This document shows positions 1 through 7,834 of a stretch of DNA of 64,000 bases, piece by piece. This DNA is from Oceaniovalibus sp. ACAM 378 (lineage in GTDB: Bacteria; Pseudomonadota; Alphaproteobacteria; Rhodobacterales; Rhodobacteraceae). The stretch is from contig NZ_VSJK01000005.1 in the NCBI RefSeq assembly GCF_008085915.1, positions 186,001 through 250,000 of the forward strand. Direction: 5' to 3'. The first letter of the stretch is position 1; each line of letters starts with the position of its first letter. The position numbers were made by a program, and so were the translations under genes. Under the pieces are notes generated by a model. That model did no database searches. It had not been told where the DNA came from and worked only from the letters and a program-made list of their open reading frames with translations.

Positions 1-679
1 GGGCTGCCATGGCCATGTGCATCAGGCTACCGGGTGCGCCGGGTTCGGCAATACGAAGGCGAAGGAAGGATTTGAAGTCGTCCAGCGCTTGCAGCGCCTC
101 AAGCTTTTCATTCGGCCCGATCAGGATATCGCCGATCCGGATCAACGAAGCGCTCCAACCCGCGATCTGCGAGTCCATGCTTTGGGGAATATCGAACAGG
201 TCGCACAGCACGCGCAGCGGCAGGGGGGCTGCAAAATCCTCGATAAAGTCGATCTCGCCCGAGTCGGGCATCGCAGCCAGCAATTCATTTGCGCGCCGCT
301 GAATCGCGGGGGCCAATGCTGCCATCGCCTGCGACCGAAACGCCGGTTCATACACTTTACGCATACGCCGGTGATCGGCCCCGTCGCAGTTGATCATCTG
401 CGGCTGGAATTCCGAGAACAGGCGGAATCCGTTCGGGTCCGCCGCGGCATAGGCCGGATCGTTCCACCCGCCGATCCAGTTGCGGGTGTCGCGCCCCATT
501 GCGGTGGATTTCGCAATCCGCGCAAAGGCGGCGTGACCCAGCACAAAGAAGATGCCGGTCGCCGCGTCACGCTGTACCGCGCCGCCTTGGCGCAGCCTGG
601 CAAGGGTCGGATAGGGGTTTTCCAGAAATTCCCTGTCCGACAAGATCGCCCACCAGTCGGGCGCGGTGCCCTCAACCAT
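1..679 (-). CDS. Cytochrome P450, N-terminal part (runs off window start)
   Basis: The reverse strand stays open from the ATG at 679-677 to the window edge, 226 codons, in a frame that reads as the N-terminal half of a soluble bacterial P450. Residues 98-110 carry the D-x-H-x-R-x-R pattern (ADHRRMRK) of the C-helix that contacts the haem propionates, followed by the usual ANELL and PLPLRVLCDLF(D/G)IP blocks. The I-helix and the haem-ligand cysteine would lie beyond the window, so activity cannot be judged. The ATG sits 2 bases from the stop of the small upstream ORF (TGA 674-672 overlaps the start region), which suggests translational coupling. With the PPTase and acyltransferase nearby, a tailoring oxygenase role in a natural-product pathway is the best inference; the substrate is unknown. 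Confidence 0.85.
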   Translation of the reverse strand, partial: MVEGTAPDWWAILSDREFLENPYPTLARLRQGGAVQRDAATGIFFVLGHAAFARIAKSTAMGRDTRNWIGGWNDPAYAAADPNGFRLFSEFQPQMINCDGADHRRMRKVYEPAFRSQAMAALAPAIQRRANELLAAMPDSGEIDFIEDFAAPLPLRVLCDLFDIPQSMDSQIAGWSASLIRIGDILIGPNEKLEALQALDDFKSFLRLRIAEPGAPGSLMHMAMAA

Positions 680-1025
680 TTAAACACCGGAAATCGCCGC
701 CCCCCGCGCCGAATCGCTGCGTATCAAGCTGCCTGACCGGTGCACCACCAACGGCCAGAGGCTGCGCTGACGCCGGATCATCCGGGACCCTGATCGTTTC
801 CACCTTGTACAAAGCTTCGGCAAATTCCGCCTCGGCCGTCCGAGCCTCGCCGCCGGATCGCGCGCCAAGATCCCGCAGGTCGACCGCGCCATCACGCGGC
901 CGCGTCACACAATGGGCGGCAGGATCGTCTGAGAAGGCCTCATGCCTCGAAAAATCCACCCCATGAGGATTGATGCAAAAGAGTCCGGTTCTGTCAGGCA
1001 AGGTCGTCGATTGGGCCATGTGCAT
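672..1025 (-). CDS. Hypothetical protein, coupled to P450
   Basis: This is a 117-residue ORF starting MHMAQSTT with a purine-rich stretch (GGAAAAAG) just before the ATG. Its stop overlaps the start of the P450 gene, which is the main reason to believe it. I do not recognise a family. The middle is acidic (residues about 60-75) and there is no signal peptide or membrane segment. It is divergent from the metallophosphoesterase gene across about 100 bp, so both could share a promoter region. It could be a small pathway accessory protein or a false call. Confidence 0.45.
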   Translation of the reverse strand: MHMAQSTTLPDRTGLFCINPHGVDFSRHEAFSDDPAAHCVTRPRDGAVDLRDLGARSGGEARTAEAEFAEALYKVETIRVPDDPASAQPLAVGGAPVRQLDTQRFGAGGGDFRCLNG

Positions 1026-1129
1026 CTTTTTCCGTTTACATTAAGAAGACATACGGGAACTCACACACGCCCGGAGCCACGACTGTTTCCCATCGGTTCA
1101 ACGGCGTCAACTCGAATGGCAGGCTTTGC

Positions 1130-1972
1130 ATGAAGGTAAGGGCGATCAGCGATCTGCACCTTGCGAGTGCCGTCAACCGCGATGCACTCGAGGCGCTGGC
1201 GGACCACGGCGACGACTGGCTGATCGTGGCGGGCGATGTGGGCGAGAAATTCGAACACCAGCGTTTCGCCTTCGAAACCCTGACGCGGCGGTTTGCGCGG
1301 GTGATCTGGGTGCCGGGCAATCACGATCTCTGGGCAATCCCCGAGGAACCGGGCGCGCGCCCGATGGCCGGGCAAGAACGCTATAACGCATTGGTCGATT
1401 GTGCACGCAGCTTTGGCGTGATCACCCCGGAAGATCCCTATCCGGTGTTTGACGGCGCTGGCGGGGCCCGCCTGATCGCGCCGCTGTTTCTTTTATACGA
1501 TTACAGTTTTCGCCCCGATCATGTGTCGCGCGACGAAATGATTGCCTGGGCGCGTGAGGGCAATGCGGTCTGCGCCGATGAAACCTTTCTCGCCCCCGAT
1601 CCCTGGTCCAGCCGCGAGGCATGGTGCGCCCATCGCATTGCCGTCAGCGAGGCCCGGCTGACCGCCCTACCCCCGGATCTGCCGACGATTCTGGTCAATC
1701 ACTATCCGCTGCGCGCCGATCTGATCACGATTCCACGAATTCCACGCTTTGTCCCATGGTGCGGCACACGGCAAACCGAGGATTGGCACCGCCGCTTTAA
1801 CGCCAGCGTCGTGATCTCGGGCCACTTGCACACCCGTCGCACCGATTGGCGTGATGGCACGCGCTTTGAGGAAGTATCGCTTGGCTATCCCCGCCAATGG
1901 GATCAGCGCCGGGGTATCGCGCCCTATCTGCGCGACATCTGGCCGCCACCCATGGCGAGCGCCAGCACCTGA
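1130..1972 (+). CDS. Calcineurin-like metallophosphoesterase
   Basis: The 280-residue product has the metallophosphoesterase signature in order: D8-x-H10 at the N-terminus, G-D36 in LIVAGDVGEK, G-N64-H65-D66, N190-H191 in ILVNHYP and G231-H-x-H234 in SGHLHTRR. These bind the dinuclear metal centre. The substrate cannot be read from the sequence. The gene converges on and overlaps the PPTase gene by about 49 bp at the 3' end. Metallophosphoesterases are often found beside Sfp-type PPTases in bacterial genomes, so a role linked to carrier-protein or phosphopantetheine metabolism is plausible but inferred. Confidence 0.88.
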   Translation: MKVRAISDLHLASAVNRDALEALADHGDDWLIVAGDVGEKFEHQRFAFETLTRRFARVIWVPGNHDLWAIPEEPGARPMAGQERYNALVDCARSFGVITPEDPYPVFDGAGGARLIAPLFLLYDYSFRPDHVSRDEMIAWAREGNAVCADETFLAPDPWSSREAWCAHRIAVSEARLTALPPDLPTILVNHYPLRADLITIPRIPRFVPWCGTRQTEDWHRRFNASVVISGHLHTRRTDWRDGTRFEEVSLGYPRQWDQRRGIAPYLRDIWPPPMASAST

Positions 1973-2742
1973 TCCAGCGGCGCCGGTCCACCGCAAATCT
2001 CCAGCGTCAAGGGGTGCGGGTGGCGCATCGCCAACGCCAGCGTGTGATCCCGCCCGGGATCGGGCCGCACGAATCGCCAGAGCGCCGGGTCATCGCCCAA
2101 AGCATCGTCAAACCGGATCGTGCAGTCTTCAAGCTGAAAGGAAAACGCCTGTAACGGCTGCGAAAGCCCCTTGCCGATCGCCTTTACATAGGCCTCTTTC
2201 AGGGTCCAGAATGCCAGAAATGTTGCGACTTTCCGGATCTCGGGGGCAGCAGCCAGAACAGCCTGTTCGCAGGGGGCAAAATGGCTTTCCGCCACAGCAA
2301 TCGCCCCGACGTTGCGGTCCAGCCATTCAACATCGACGCCGATATCGTGATCCACCGTCAGCGCCGCCGCCGCCATCCCCCGCGTGTGCGAGATATTGAT
2401 GCGCAGGCGTGTCCCGCCCGGTCCGGCGATCACTTCTGGCTTGCCGTGATCACCCGTCTCGAAGGAAAAATCGCAGGGCCTGCGCCCGGTGCAAAAGGCC
2501 AAAAGACTGCGGCAAAGCGCATGCGCCAGAATGTAGGAATGGCGGTCACGTTCGAAATGAAAGCGGGCGGCGCGGGTGCGTTCTTCGGGACTGAGCAGCC
2601 CGGCCAGCACTTCCCAATCGCCCGGCGCGATACACTCGGTTGCCAGCCACCACAGCGCAACGCGATCCCGGCTCACCAACACGTTGCCACCCTGCACCGG
2701 CCCATGCGACAAGAAGCCTTCGTCAATCGGATCGATGTTCAT
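1924..2742 (-). CDS. 4'-phosphopantetheinyl transferase, Sfp/AcpT superfamily
   Basis: The enzyme transfers phosphopantetheine from CoA to the serine of carrier-protein domains. From the preferred start (MNIDPIDEG) the 272-residue protein shows INISHT at 116-120, the Mg-binding GVDVEW at 135-140 and WTLKEAYVKAIGKGL at 179-193, the three hallmark motifs of the Sfp class. Its length of about 270 residues is near that of Sfp/Gsp enzymes and about twice that of AcpS. An alternative ATG lies 9 bases upstream. The start at 2742 shares the palindrome CATG with the start of the divergent acyltransferase gene. Such an enzyme would activate PKS or NRPS carrier proteins, presumably encoded to the left of the window. 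Confidence 0.92.
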   Translation of the reverse strand: MNIDPIDEGFLSHGPVQGGNVLVSRDRVALWWLATECIAPGDWEVLAGLLSPEERTRAARFHFERDRHSYILAHALCRSLLAFCTGRRPCDFSFETGDHGKPEVIAGPGGTRLRINISHTRGMAAAALTVDHDIGVDVEWLDRNVGAIAVAESHFAPCEQAVLAAAPEIRKVATFLAFWTLKEAYVKAIGKGLSQPLQAFSFQLEDCTIRFDDALGDDPALWRFVRPDPGRDHTLALAMRHPHPLTLEICGGPAPLDQVLALAMGGGQMSRR

Positions 2743-3703
2743 GGCTTCCATTCCTTCGGATCTTCCTACTGCGTTCTGCTTTTCCGGGCAGGGTTCGCAG
2801 TATTTTCATATGGCCGCCGGGATGATGCAATCACAACCGGTGTTCCGCCAATGGATGGAGATCGGCGACGCCATCGTTCACCGCGCCGAAGGGTTTTCGC
2901 CCCTTGCCATCATCTATGACAAGGCCCGCGGCAAACACGAGGCTTTCGATCAACTCGAACACTCTCACCCTGCCCTGTTCATGGTGCAATTCGCGCTGGC
3001 CAAACAGGTTCAGGCGCTTGGCCTGCGTCCCGATCTTCTTTTGGGGATGAGTCTTGGTGAATTCGTCGCGATGAGCGTGGCAGGCATGATTCCGTTCGAA
3101 ACCGCCCTGCTGGTCATAGCGCGCCAACCACGGGTGTTTGACAGTACGGTGGCCCCCGGCGCGCTGATCGCGCTGCTTGCCTCGCCTGCCGAAATTGCCG
3201 CCGTGCCCGGGATCGAAAAGATTGCCGAGATTGTGGGTGTGAACGGCGCGCGCCATTGCGTTCTGGCCTGCCTGGAAGCCGCGCGCGCCGATGTCACGGC
3301 AGCGCTCGACCGAGCCAAGATCGCACACCAGCGTCTGCCAGTGCCCTTTGCCTTCCATTCCCGCTGGATCGAGGGGGCAAAAGACCGATATTTGGCCTCG
3401 GTTGCCGATCTGCGGCTGGAGACGCCATTCTGGCCGGCCTGGTCGTCGCGCCTCGCTGCTCCGGTGCACCGGGCCGATCCCGCCCACCTCTGGCAGATCG
3501 TGCGCGGCCCGATGCGGTTGCGCGAAACCGTGGCAGCGATCGAGGCGCAGGGCGGCGCCCATTACATCGACCTCAGCCCGACAGGCACGATTGCGGCGAT
3601 CCTTGGTCAGGACGCCACAAAGGGTCCGTCGCGCCGCACGGCCCTCTTGTCGCCCTTCGGCAAGGACAGCGCGCGACTCGATTCCCTGATGGCGCTGACC
3701 TGA
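2741..3703 (+). CDS. Free-standing acyltransferase (malonyl-CoA:ACP transacylase family)
   Basis: The 320-residue protein has an FabD/PKS-AT fold: GQGSQ at 16-20, a nucleophile elbow GMSLGE with Ser104, the arginine (R128) that holds the malonyl carboxylate, and the catalytic histidine in FAFHS (H206). It is close in size to discrete ATs of trans-AT polyketide synthases. The open frame extends upstream, but that part overlaps the PPTase gene and looks non-coding; MASIPSDLP places the start a normal distance before GQGSQ. A housekeeping FabD would normally sit with fabG/acpP, so the P450 and PPTase context favours a secondary-metabolism AT. GMSLG in place of GHSLG is a small deviation from canonical FabD. 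Confidence 0.85.
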   Translation: MASIPSDLPTAFCFSGQGSQYFHMAAGMMQSQPVFRQWMEIGDAIVHRAEGFSPLAIIYDKARGKHEAFDQLEHSHPALFMVQFALAKQVQALGLRPDLLLGMSLGEFVAMSVAGMIPFETALLVIARQPRVFDSTVAPGALIALLASPAEIAAVPGIEKIAEIVGVNGARHCVLACLEAARADVTAALDRAKIAHQRLPVPFAFHSRWIEGAKDRYLASVADLRLETPFWPAWSSRLAAPVHRADPAHLWQIVRGPMRLRETVAAIEAQGGAHYIDLSPTGTIAAILGQDATKGPSRRTALLSPFGKDSARLDSLMALT

Positions 3704-3734
3704 TGACTTTCTCCGGGAAATGCGAGGGGAATAT

Positions 3735-3760
3735 GGGCGGAAAAACACGAAAGTCCGCCC
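3735..3760 (+). terminator. Hairpin downstream of acyltransferase gene
   Basis: GGGCGGA at 3735-3741 is perfectly complementary to TCCGCCC at 3754-3760, with a 12-base A-rich loop, 32 bases after the acyltransferase stop. There is no U-tract after the stem, so intrinsic termination is uncertain. It marks the right end of the natural-product gene group. Confidence 0.4.
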
Positions 3761-3930
3761 TATGATGCCCTAGGAGAAGTGCGGCGCGGCGATCCCGCGA
3801 AATGCAGCACTTTTCAAGGGTTGGGCCGGCATGGCGTTATGCCAACGCACTATTTTCGCAAAGGCAACCGGCTCGCAGCTCTTGGCAGATTGCATTACAA
3901 TTGCCGGACGGCCAACGGGAACGGCGTGGG

Positions 3931-4617
3931 TTATGGTTCGCCACTCGGGGTCTGTTCCAGGGCAAGCCGTGCAGCGCGCCAGCCGGACAAGTGATGGGCG
4001 CGCAGGATTTCGCGCAGAAGTGGGCCTTCCCGCCGGACAAGGGCATCGAGGATCTGCTCGTGTTCGCGCACGGCGCGATCCCAACGGTTCAGATCATTAT
4101 TGCCGGCAAAGCGGAAGCGTCTGATCCGCGCAGATTCTCCTGCGTAAACCCGGGACAAGGCGGCATTTTGCGCTGCATCGATGATCTTCTGGTGAATTTC
4201 CTGGTTCAGATGAAAATATGACATCAACTCGTGGCTTTGGAAGGCCTCGACCATGCGCTCGTGGAGTTGGGTGATTTCTTCGATCGCTTCGGGCGTCGCG
4301 CGTCGTGCTGCGCGTTCGGCGCCGATGCTTTCAAGGCCGATCAGTATCTCGATCGAATCCTCCACGGCTTCAAGCGTAAGCGCCACGACGGTCGCGCCGA
4401 CGTTGGGCCGGATCGACACCAACCCCTCGCCTTCGAGCACCTTGAAGGCTTCGCGCAGGGGCGTGCGCGAAATATTCAATTTCTCAACGAGGATCCGCTC
4501 ATTGATCCGGCTGCCGGGTTTAAGTTCTCCGCTGACGATCAGGTCGCGGACGTGTTCCGTCACAAAGGCTGAACGCTGCCCGTGGCGCGGTTCGATGATT
4601 GGGGACGGAACTGACAT
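3931..4617 (-). CDS. GntR/FCD family transcriptional regulator (module a)
   Basis: This is a 228-residue FadR-subfamily regulator. The N-terminal winged helix-turn-helix is clear (NERILVEKLNISRTPLREAFKVL then a VSIRPNVGATV wing), followed by the all-helical FCD ligand domain with histidines in HLNQEIH, REHEQI and RAHHLSG that usually bind a metal and a carboxylate effector. MSVPSP is taken as the start because GGAGG lies 5 bases upstream; an upstream in-frame start lacks this. It is divergent from the SAF-dehydrogenase/tctCBA/otnK operon, and two identical palindromes in between are its probable operators. It probably senses an acid-sugar intermediate. Confidence 0.92.
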   Translation of the reverse strand: MSVPSPIIEPRHGQRSAFVTEHVRDLIVSGELKPGSRINERILVEKLNISRTPLREAFKVLEGEGLVSIRPNVGATVVALTLEAVEDSIEILIGLESIGAERAARRATPEAIEEITQLHERMVEAFQSHELMSYFHLNQEIHQKIIDAAQNAALSRVYAGESARIRRFRFAGNNDLNRWDRAVREHEQILDALVRREGPLLREILRAHHLSGWRAARLALEQTPSGEP

Positions 4618-4688
4618 GGATACCTCCGATTTCCTGCAATTACCCTTGCACCGCACGAAACTCAAACAAACGTTTGACGTACTTTATT

Positions 4689-4698
4689 TTGCATGCAA
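4689..4698. promoter_or_regulatory. Palindrome TTGCATGCAA, probable GntR operator 1
   Basis: This is a perfect 10-bp palindrome in the divergent promoter region between the GntR gene and the SAF-dehydrogenase operon, within TATTTTGCATGCAATACG. An identical copy begins exactly 62 bp downstream, about six helical turns. FCD-type GntR proteins bind such short palindromes as dimers. Confidence 0.65.
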
Positions 4699-4750
4699 TA
4701 CGCTCGCTAACTGATCAAGTATCATGGATAGTGTGTAATTCCTTCACATA

Positions 4751-4760
4751 TTGCATGCAA
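4751..4760. promoter_or_regulatory. Palindrome TTGCATGCAA, probable GntR operator 2
   Basis: This is the second copy of the same 10-bp palindrome, within ATATTGCATGCAACTAG, 66 bases before the preferred dehydrogenase ATG at 4826. The two sites agree beyond the core (T-A-T-T on the left side). This position suits repression of the catabolic operon, the other suits autoregulation of the GntR gene. Confidence 0.65.
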
Positions 4761-4825
4761 CTAGATCAAATAATCTGAAAACGACCACCTTTGGCAGGGT
4801 CGCGATATACGAACGGAACGCACGG

Positions 4826-6253
4826 ATGAATTATCACACGTATTTCAACCGACAGGGGCGCACGGTCGAGTGTTGCATCATCGGCACCGGCGGATTCGGG
4901 CGCAGCTTTCTGGCTCAGGGGCTGGTCGTGCCGGGGTTGTCTGTCCGGGTGGCCGTCGACATTGACGCAGAGATCGCCGCCGAGAGCCTGCACAACGTGG
5001 GTATCGAGCAGAGCAATATTCGCATTTGCACCGATATCGAGACGGCCACGCAGGCATGGAAAGACGGCGCCTTTATCGCGGCGGGCAGTTACGAGTTCGT
5101 CGCCGCCCTGCCTGTCGAGGTGGTGGTCGAGGCGACCGGCAATCCAGAGGTCGGAGCGCATCACGCCCGCCTTGCAATCAAGGCCGGGCGCCACGTTGCG
5201 ATGGTTTCGAAAGAGGTCGACAGCGTGGTCGGCCCGGGACTTGCCGCCATGGCGCGCGACGCAGGCGTGATCGTGACGCCGGTGGACGGTGACCAGCCCA
5301 GTCTTTTGATCGGGCTTATCACATGGGCCGAGGTTCTGGGCTTCGAAATTGTAGCGGCTGGCAAATCCAGCGAATACGATATGGTCTATGACCGCGACAC
5401 TGGCGTGATGACCTGTGACGGCGTGGCATTCAACGTGCCCGATTTCGCAGGGCTGGAGCAATTGGGCGATGCCGATTGCGCCGATATGGTTGCCCGCCGC
5501 ACTGCCGCAACCAAAGCGCTGCCGCAGCGCGCCGTGCCTGATCTGTGCGAAATGACCATCGTTGCCAATTCTTGCCGGATGCTGCCTGACCGCGCCGACC
5601 TGCATTGTCCGATCGCCCGTATCGATGAAGTGCCGGCAATCCTTTGTGAAGAAAGCGACGGCGGCATCCTGTCAAAGGCTGGCGTTCTGGACGTATTCCA
5701 TTGCTTGCGCCGCCCCGATGAAATCAGTTTTGCAGGCGGTGTGTTCGTCATCGTACGCTGCAAACATGCAGAAACATGGGACATGCTGCGCGGCAAGGGT
5801 CATGTGGTCAGCCGCAATGGCCGGACTGCGATGATCTATCTGCCGCGGCACCTTTTGGGGATGGAAGCCGCCACCAGCATCTTTGAGGTGGCCCTGAAAG
5901 GCGTGTCTTCCGGGGCCGAGATCCTTGAGCACCATGCCGACCTGATTGCCGTCGCCGATCGCGATTTCGAGGCTGGCGCACATCTTACCATGGGCGGGCA
6001 CCACCATTCGATTGAGGGTGTGTCATCCCGGATCGTCGCCGGAACGCCGCTTGACGCACAGAGTCCGGCGCCATTCTATCTTGCTGCCAATTGCAGCTTG
6101 CGGCAGGCGGTGAAAGCCGGACAGCCGATCAGAATGTGCGATCTCAACCTCGACCAAAACAGCGCCCTTCTGAAACTGCGCCAAGAGCAGGATCAGAGAT
6201 ACGCCAAAACCGTTGATGATGCAGTAAATCCAAGGGAGGAAAAACATGCATAA
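4826..6253 (+). CDS. NAD(P)-dependent dehydrogenase with C-terminal SAF domain (predicted homoserine dehydrogenase-like)
   Basis: The 475-residue product opens with MNYHTYFNRQ and a Rossmann dinucleotide site, CCIIGTGGFGRSF. A central block follows (VVVEATGNPEVGAHHA, VSKEVDSVVGPGLAAMA) typical of the predicted homoserine dehydrogenases of the COG4091 type, and then a C-terminal SAF-like segment (YLAANCSLRQAVKAGQPIRMCDL). An upstream TTG-initiated frame overlaps operator 2 and is rejected as the start. The stop overlaps the tctC start by 8 bases, so they are one operon. True homoserine metabolism is unlikely next to a TTT transporter and OtnK/OtnC homologues; I infer that it oxidises the imported hydroxyacid or its lactone to the kinase substrate. 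Confidence 0.8.
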   Translation: MNYHTYFNRQGRTVECCIIGTGGFGRSFLAQGLVVPGLSVRVAVDIDAEIAAESLHNVGIEQSNIRICTDIETATQAWKDGAFIAAGSYEFVAALPVEVVVEATGNPEVGAHHARLAIKAGRHVAMVSKEVDSVVGPGLAAMARDAGVIVTPVDGDQPSLLIGLITWAEVLGFEIVAAGKSSEYDMVYDRDTGVMTCDGVAFNVPDFAGLEQLGDADCADMVARRTAATKALPQRAVPDLCEMTIVANSCRMLPDRADLHCPIARIDEVPAILCEESDGGILSKAGVLDVFHCLRRPDEISFAGGVFVIVRCKHAETWDMLRGKGHVVSRNGRTAMIYLPRHLLGMEAATSIFEVALKGVSSGAEILEHHADLIAVADRDFEAGAHLTMGGHHHSIEGVSSRIVAGTPLDAQSPAPFYLAANCSLRQAVKAGQPIRMCDLNLDQNSALLKLRQEQDQRYAKTVDDAVNPREEKHA

Positions 6254-7202
6254 TACGATCCGTAGACTTGTTATTGGACCGGTCATGGCCACCATGGCGC
6301 TGACCGCGCCCGCGTGGGCCGAAGACAGCTTTCAGCCGCCGAAAATGACGGCTTTTGTGGCGGCGGGTGCCGGTGGCGGAACTGACAATTTTGTCCGCAC
6401 GATCCAGCCAATGCTGGAAGAGCGTCTAAAAACCAATATGACGGTCATCAATCTGCCTGCTGCTTCGGGCGTTCTGGCGCACCAGCGCACGGCAAACAGC
6501 GAGCCGGACGGAACATCGCTTGATTTCGCGTCGACGACATTCATCACCAGCCGTGCGGCAGGTCAGAACCCGGTGGGTCTGGACCAACTGACCCCGGTTG
6601 CGCGTATGCAGTCGGACGTGATGATGCTGGTCGTCAATCCTGAAAAATACGACAACCTTGAAGAATTCATGGCCAACGCCCGTGAGAATGGCCAGAAGGT
6701 CGTGATCGGCGGAACCCATGCCGCCAGCGTGGACCGGATGGCCTTTCTGGGGCTGAACAAGCAGGCGGAACTCGAGCTCAGCTATATCCCCTACGATAAT
6801 GAAGGCAGTGCCTCGGCCAGCCTGCTGAGCGGTAATGTCGACGGGATGATGAATGAGATCAGCGCGATTCAAGGCTATATGGAAGCGGGCAGGATGAAGC
6901 CGATTCTGGCGTTCTCTGCTGAACGTCTGGACGCCTATCCTGATATCCCGACGACAGCCGAGAATGGCTGGGATCTGACATTCGGCAACGAACGTGGCGT
7001 TTTCATCAACGCCCAGACCGACCCTGCAACCATCTCGGCCATCGAAGCCGCGTTCAAGGACATCTTCGACTCCGAGGAATACCAGACCTATGCAAAGCGC
7101 TCCAATCTGGACGTGCGGGCCGGCTGGCTTGGAAGCGCGGATTATCGTCAGGCTCTGGAAAAGGACCTGGCCTTCTTCGAAGAGCTGATGGCAGACAACT
7201 GA
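6246..7202 (+). CDS. tctC: TTT transporter periplasmic binding protein, TctC family (module a)
   Basis: This is a 318-residue Bug/TctC-type solute-binding protein. A signal peptide (hydrophobic to about residue 22, cleavage near APAWAED) is followed by FVAAGAGGGTDNFVR, the strand and loop that bind a ligand carboxylate through water molecules, and by the family's VVIGGTHAASVDRMA and PDIPTTAENG stretches. A strong GGAGG lies 6 bases before the ATG. It is the first component of a three-part importer with the following tctB and tctA and captures a carboxylic acid in the periplasm. The operon context points to a sugar acid such as a tetronate, by inference. Confidence 0.93.
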   Translation: MHNTIRRLVIGPVMATMALTAPAWAEDSFQPPKMTAFVAAGAGGGTDNFVRTIQPMLEERLKTNMTVINLPAASGVLAHQRTANSEPDGTSLDFASTTFITSRAAGQNPVGLDQLTPVARMQSDVMMLVVNPEKYDNLEEFMANARENGQKVVIGGTHAASVDRMAFLGLNKQAELELSYIPYDNEGSASASLLSGNVDGMMNEISAIQGYMEAGRMKPILAFSAERLDAYPDIPTTAENGWDLTFGNERGVFINAQTDPATISAIEAAFKDIFDSEEYQTYAKRSNLDVRAGWLGSADYRQALEKDLAFFEELMADN

Positions 7203-7215
7203 TCTGACCCCGAAA

Positions 7216-7259
7216 GCGCCGCACGTCCGCTTTGCCAAGGCATGGGGGGCGTGCGGCGC
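7216..7259 (+). promoter_or_regulatory. Intercistronic hairpin between tctC and tctB (module a)
   Basis: GCGCCGCACG at 7216-7225 pairs perfectly with CGTGCGGCGC at 7250-7259, and the stem can extend inward by a wobble and two GC pairs. It starts 14 bases after the tctC stop and lies 60 bases before the tctB start. With no U-tract it is better read as a 3' mRNA stabiliser or partial terminator that keeps binding protein above permease levels. The other two transporter operons in the window have the same arrangement. Confidence 0.7.
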
Positions 7260-7318
7260 CCGTCACCTTGGATCAGGGGCGATATTCTGAATTCGTAAGG
7301 CAAAAAAGGAATCACGCG

Positions 7319-7801
7319 ATGACAGCACGTTTGTATGCGTTTGCCATCAGCACCGCCGTGATCGGTCTTTATTTCCTCTGGCAGGCACTGCAATTACCGG
7401 GTGGCGCCGAGGTGACCACTCTGATCGGGCCACGCACCTGGCCCCTCGCGATCCTGATCCTCATGCTGGGTCTTGTCGCCGTGATGTTCCTGTTGCTTGC
7501 CCGGAAGGGTGCCAGCTATTTCGGAACGTCCGAGGTGCCCGAGGATGCGGTTAACGGCGAGATTGATACCAATGTTGCGACTGTGCACCCCTGGCGGCAT
7601 GTCGGAGTTTTGGGCCTGACCATAGCCTATACCGTTGCGATGGAGTTCACCGGCTATCTGATTGCGACCGCAGTCTTCGCCGTCGCAGTCAATATAGTTT
7701 TGGGCGAACGCAGGCCGCTTCATATTGTGATGACGACTGCCGCCGCCATCGTTCTGGTTGCACTGGTCTTCGACCGCCTGTTGAGCATCCCGCTTCCCTG
7801 A
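7319..7801 (+). CDS. tctB: TTT transporter small membrane subunit, TctB family (module a)
   Basis: This 160-residue protein has about four hydrophobic segments (near residues 5-22, 38-58, 95-118 and 122-155), the usual TctB layout, with a short polar loop in the middle. The start MTARLYAF has AAGGA 7 bases upstream; the upstream extension runs through the hairpin and is rejected. It partners TctA in the inner membrane. Low sequence conservation is normal for this subunit, and the position between tctC and tctA is decisive. Confidence 0.9.
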   Translation: MTARLYAFAISTAVIGLYFLWQALQLPGGAEVTTLIGPRTWPLAILILMLGLVAVMFLLLARKGASYFGTSEVPEDAVNGEIDTNVATVHPWRHVGVLGLTIAYTVAMEFTGYLIATAVFAVAVNIVLGERRPLHIVMTTAAAIVLVALVFDRLLSIPLP

Positions 7802-7834
7802 CAGTTATAGAAAACCCGCTGGAAAGGGTTCGCA

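Noticed and set aside
4751-4825. TTG-initiated upstream start for the SAF dehydrogenase
   Set aside because: It would put the operator inside the coding sequence and adds 25 residues without family resemblance; the ATG at 4826 precedes the Rossmann motif at a normal distance.
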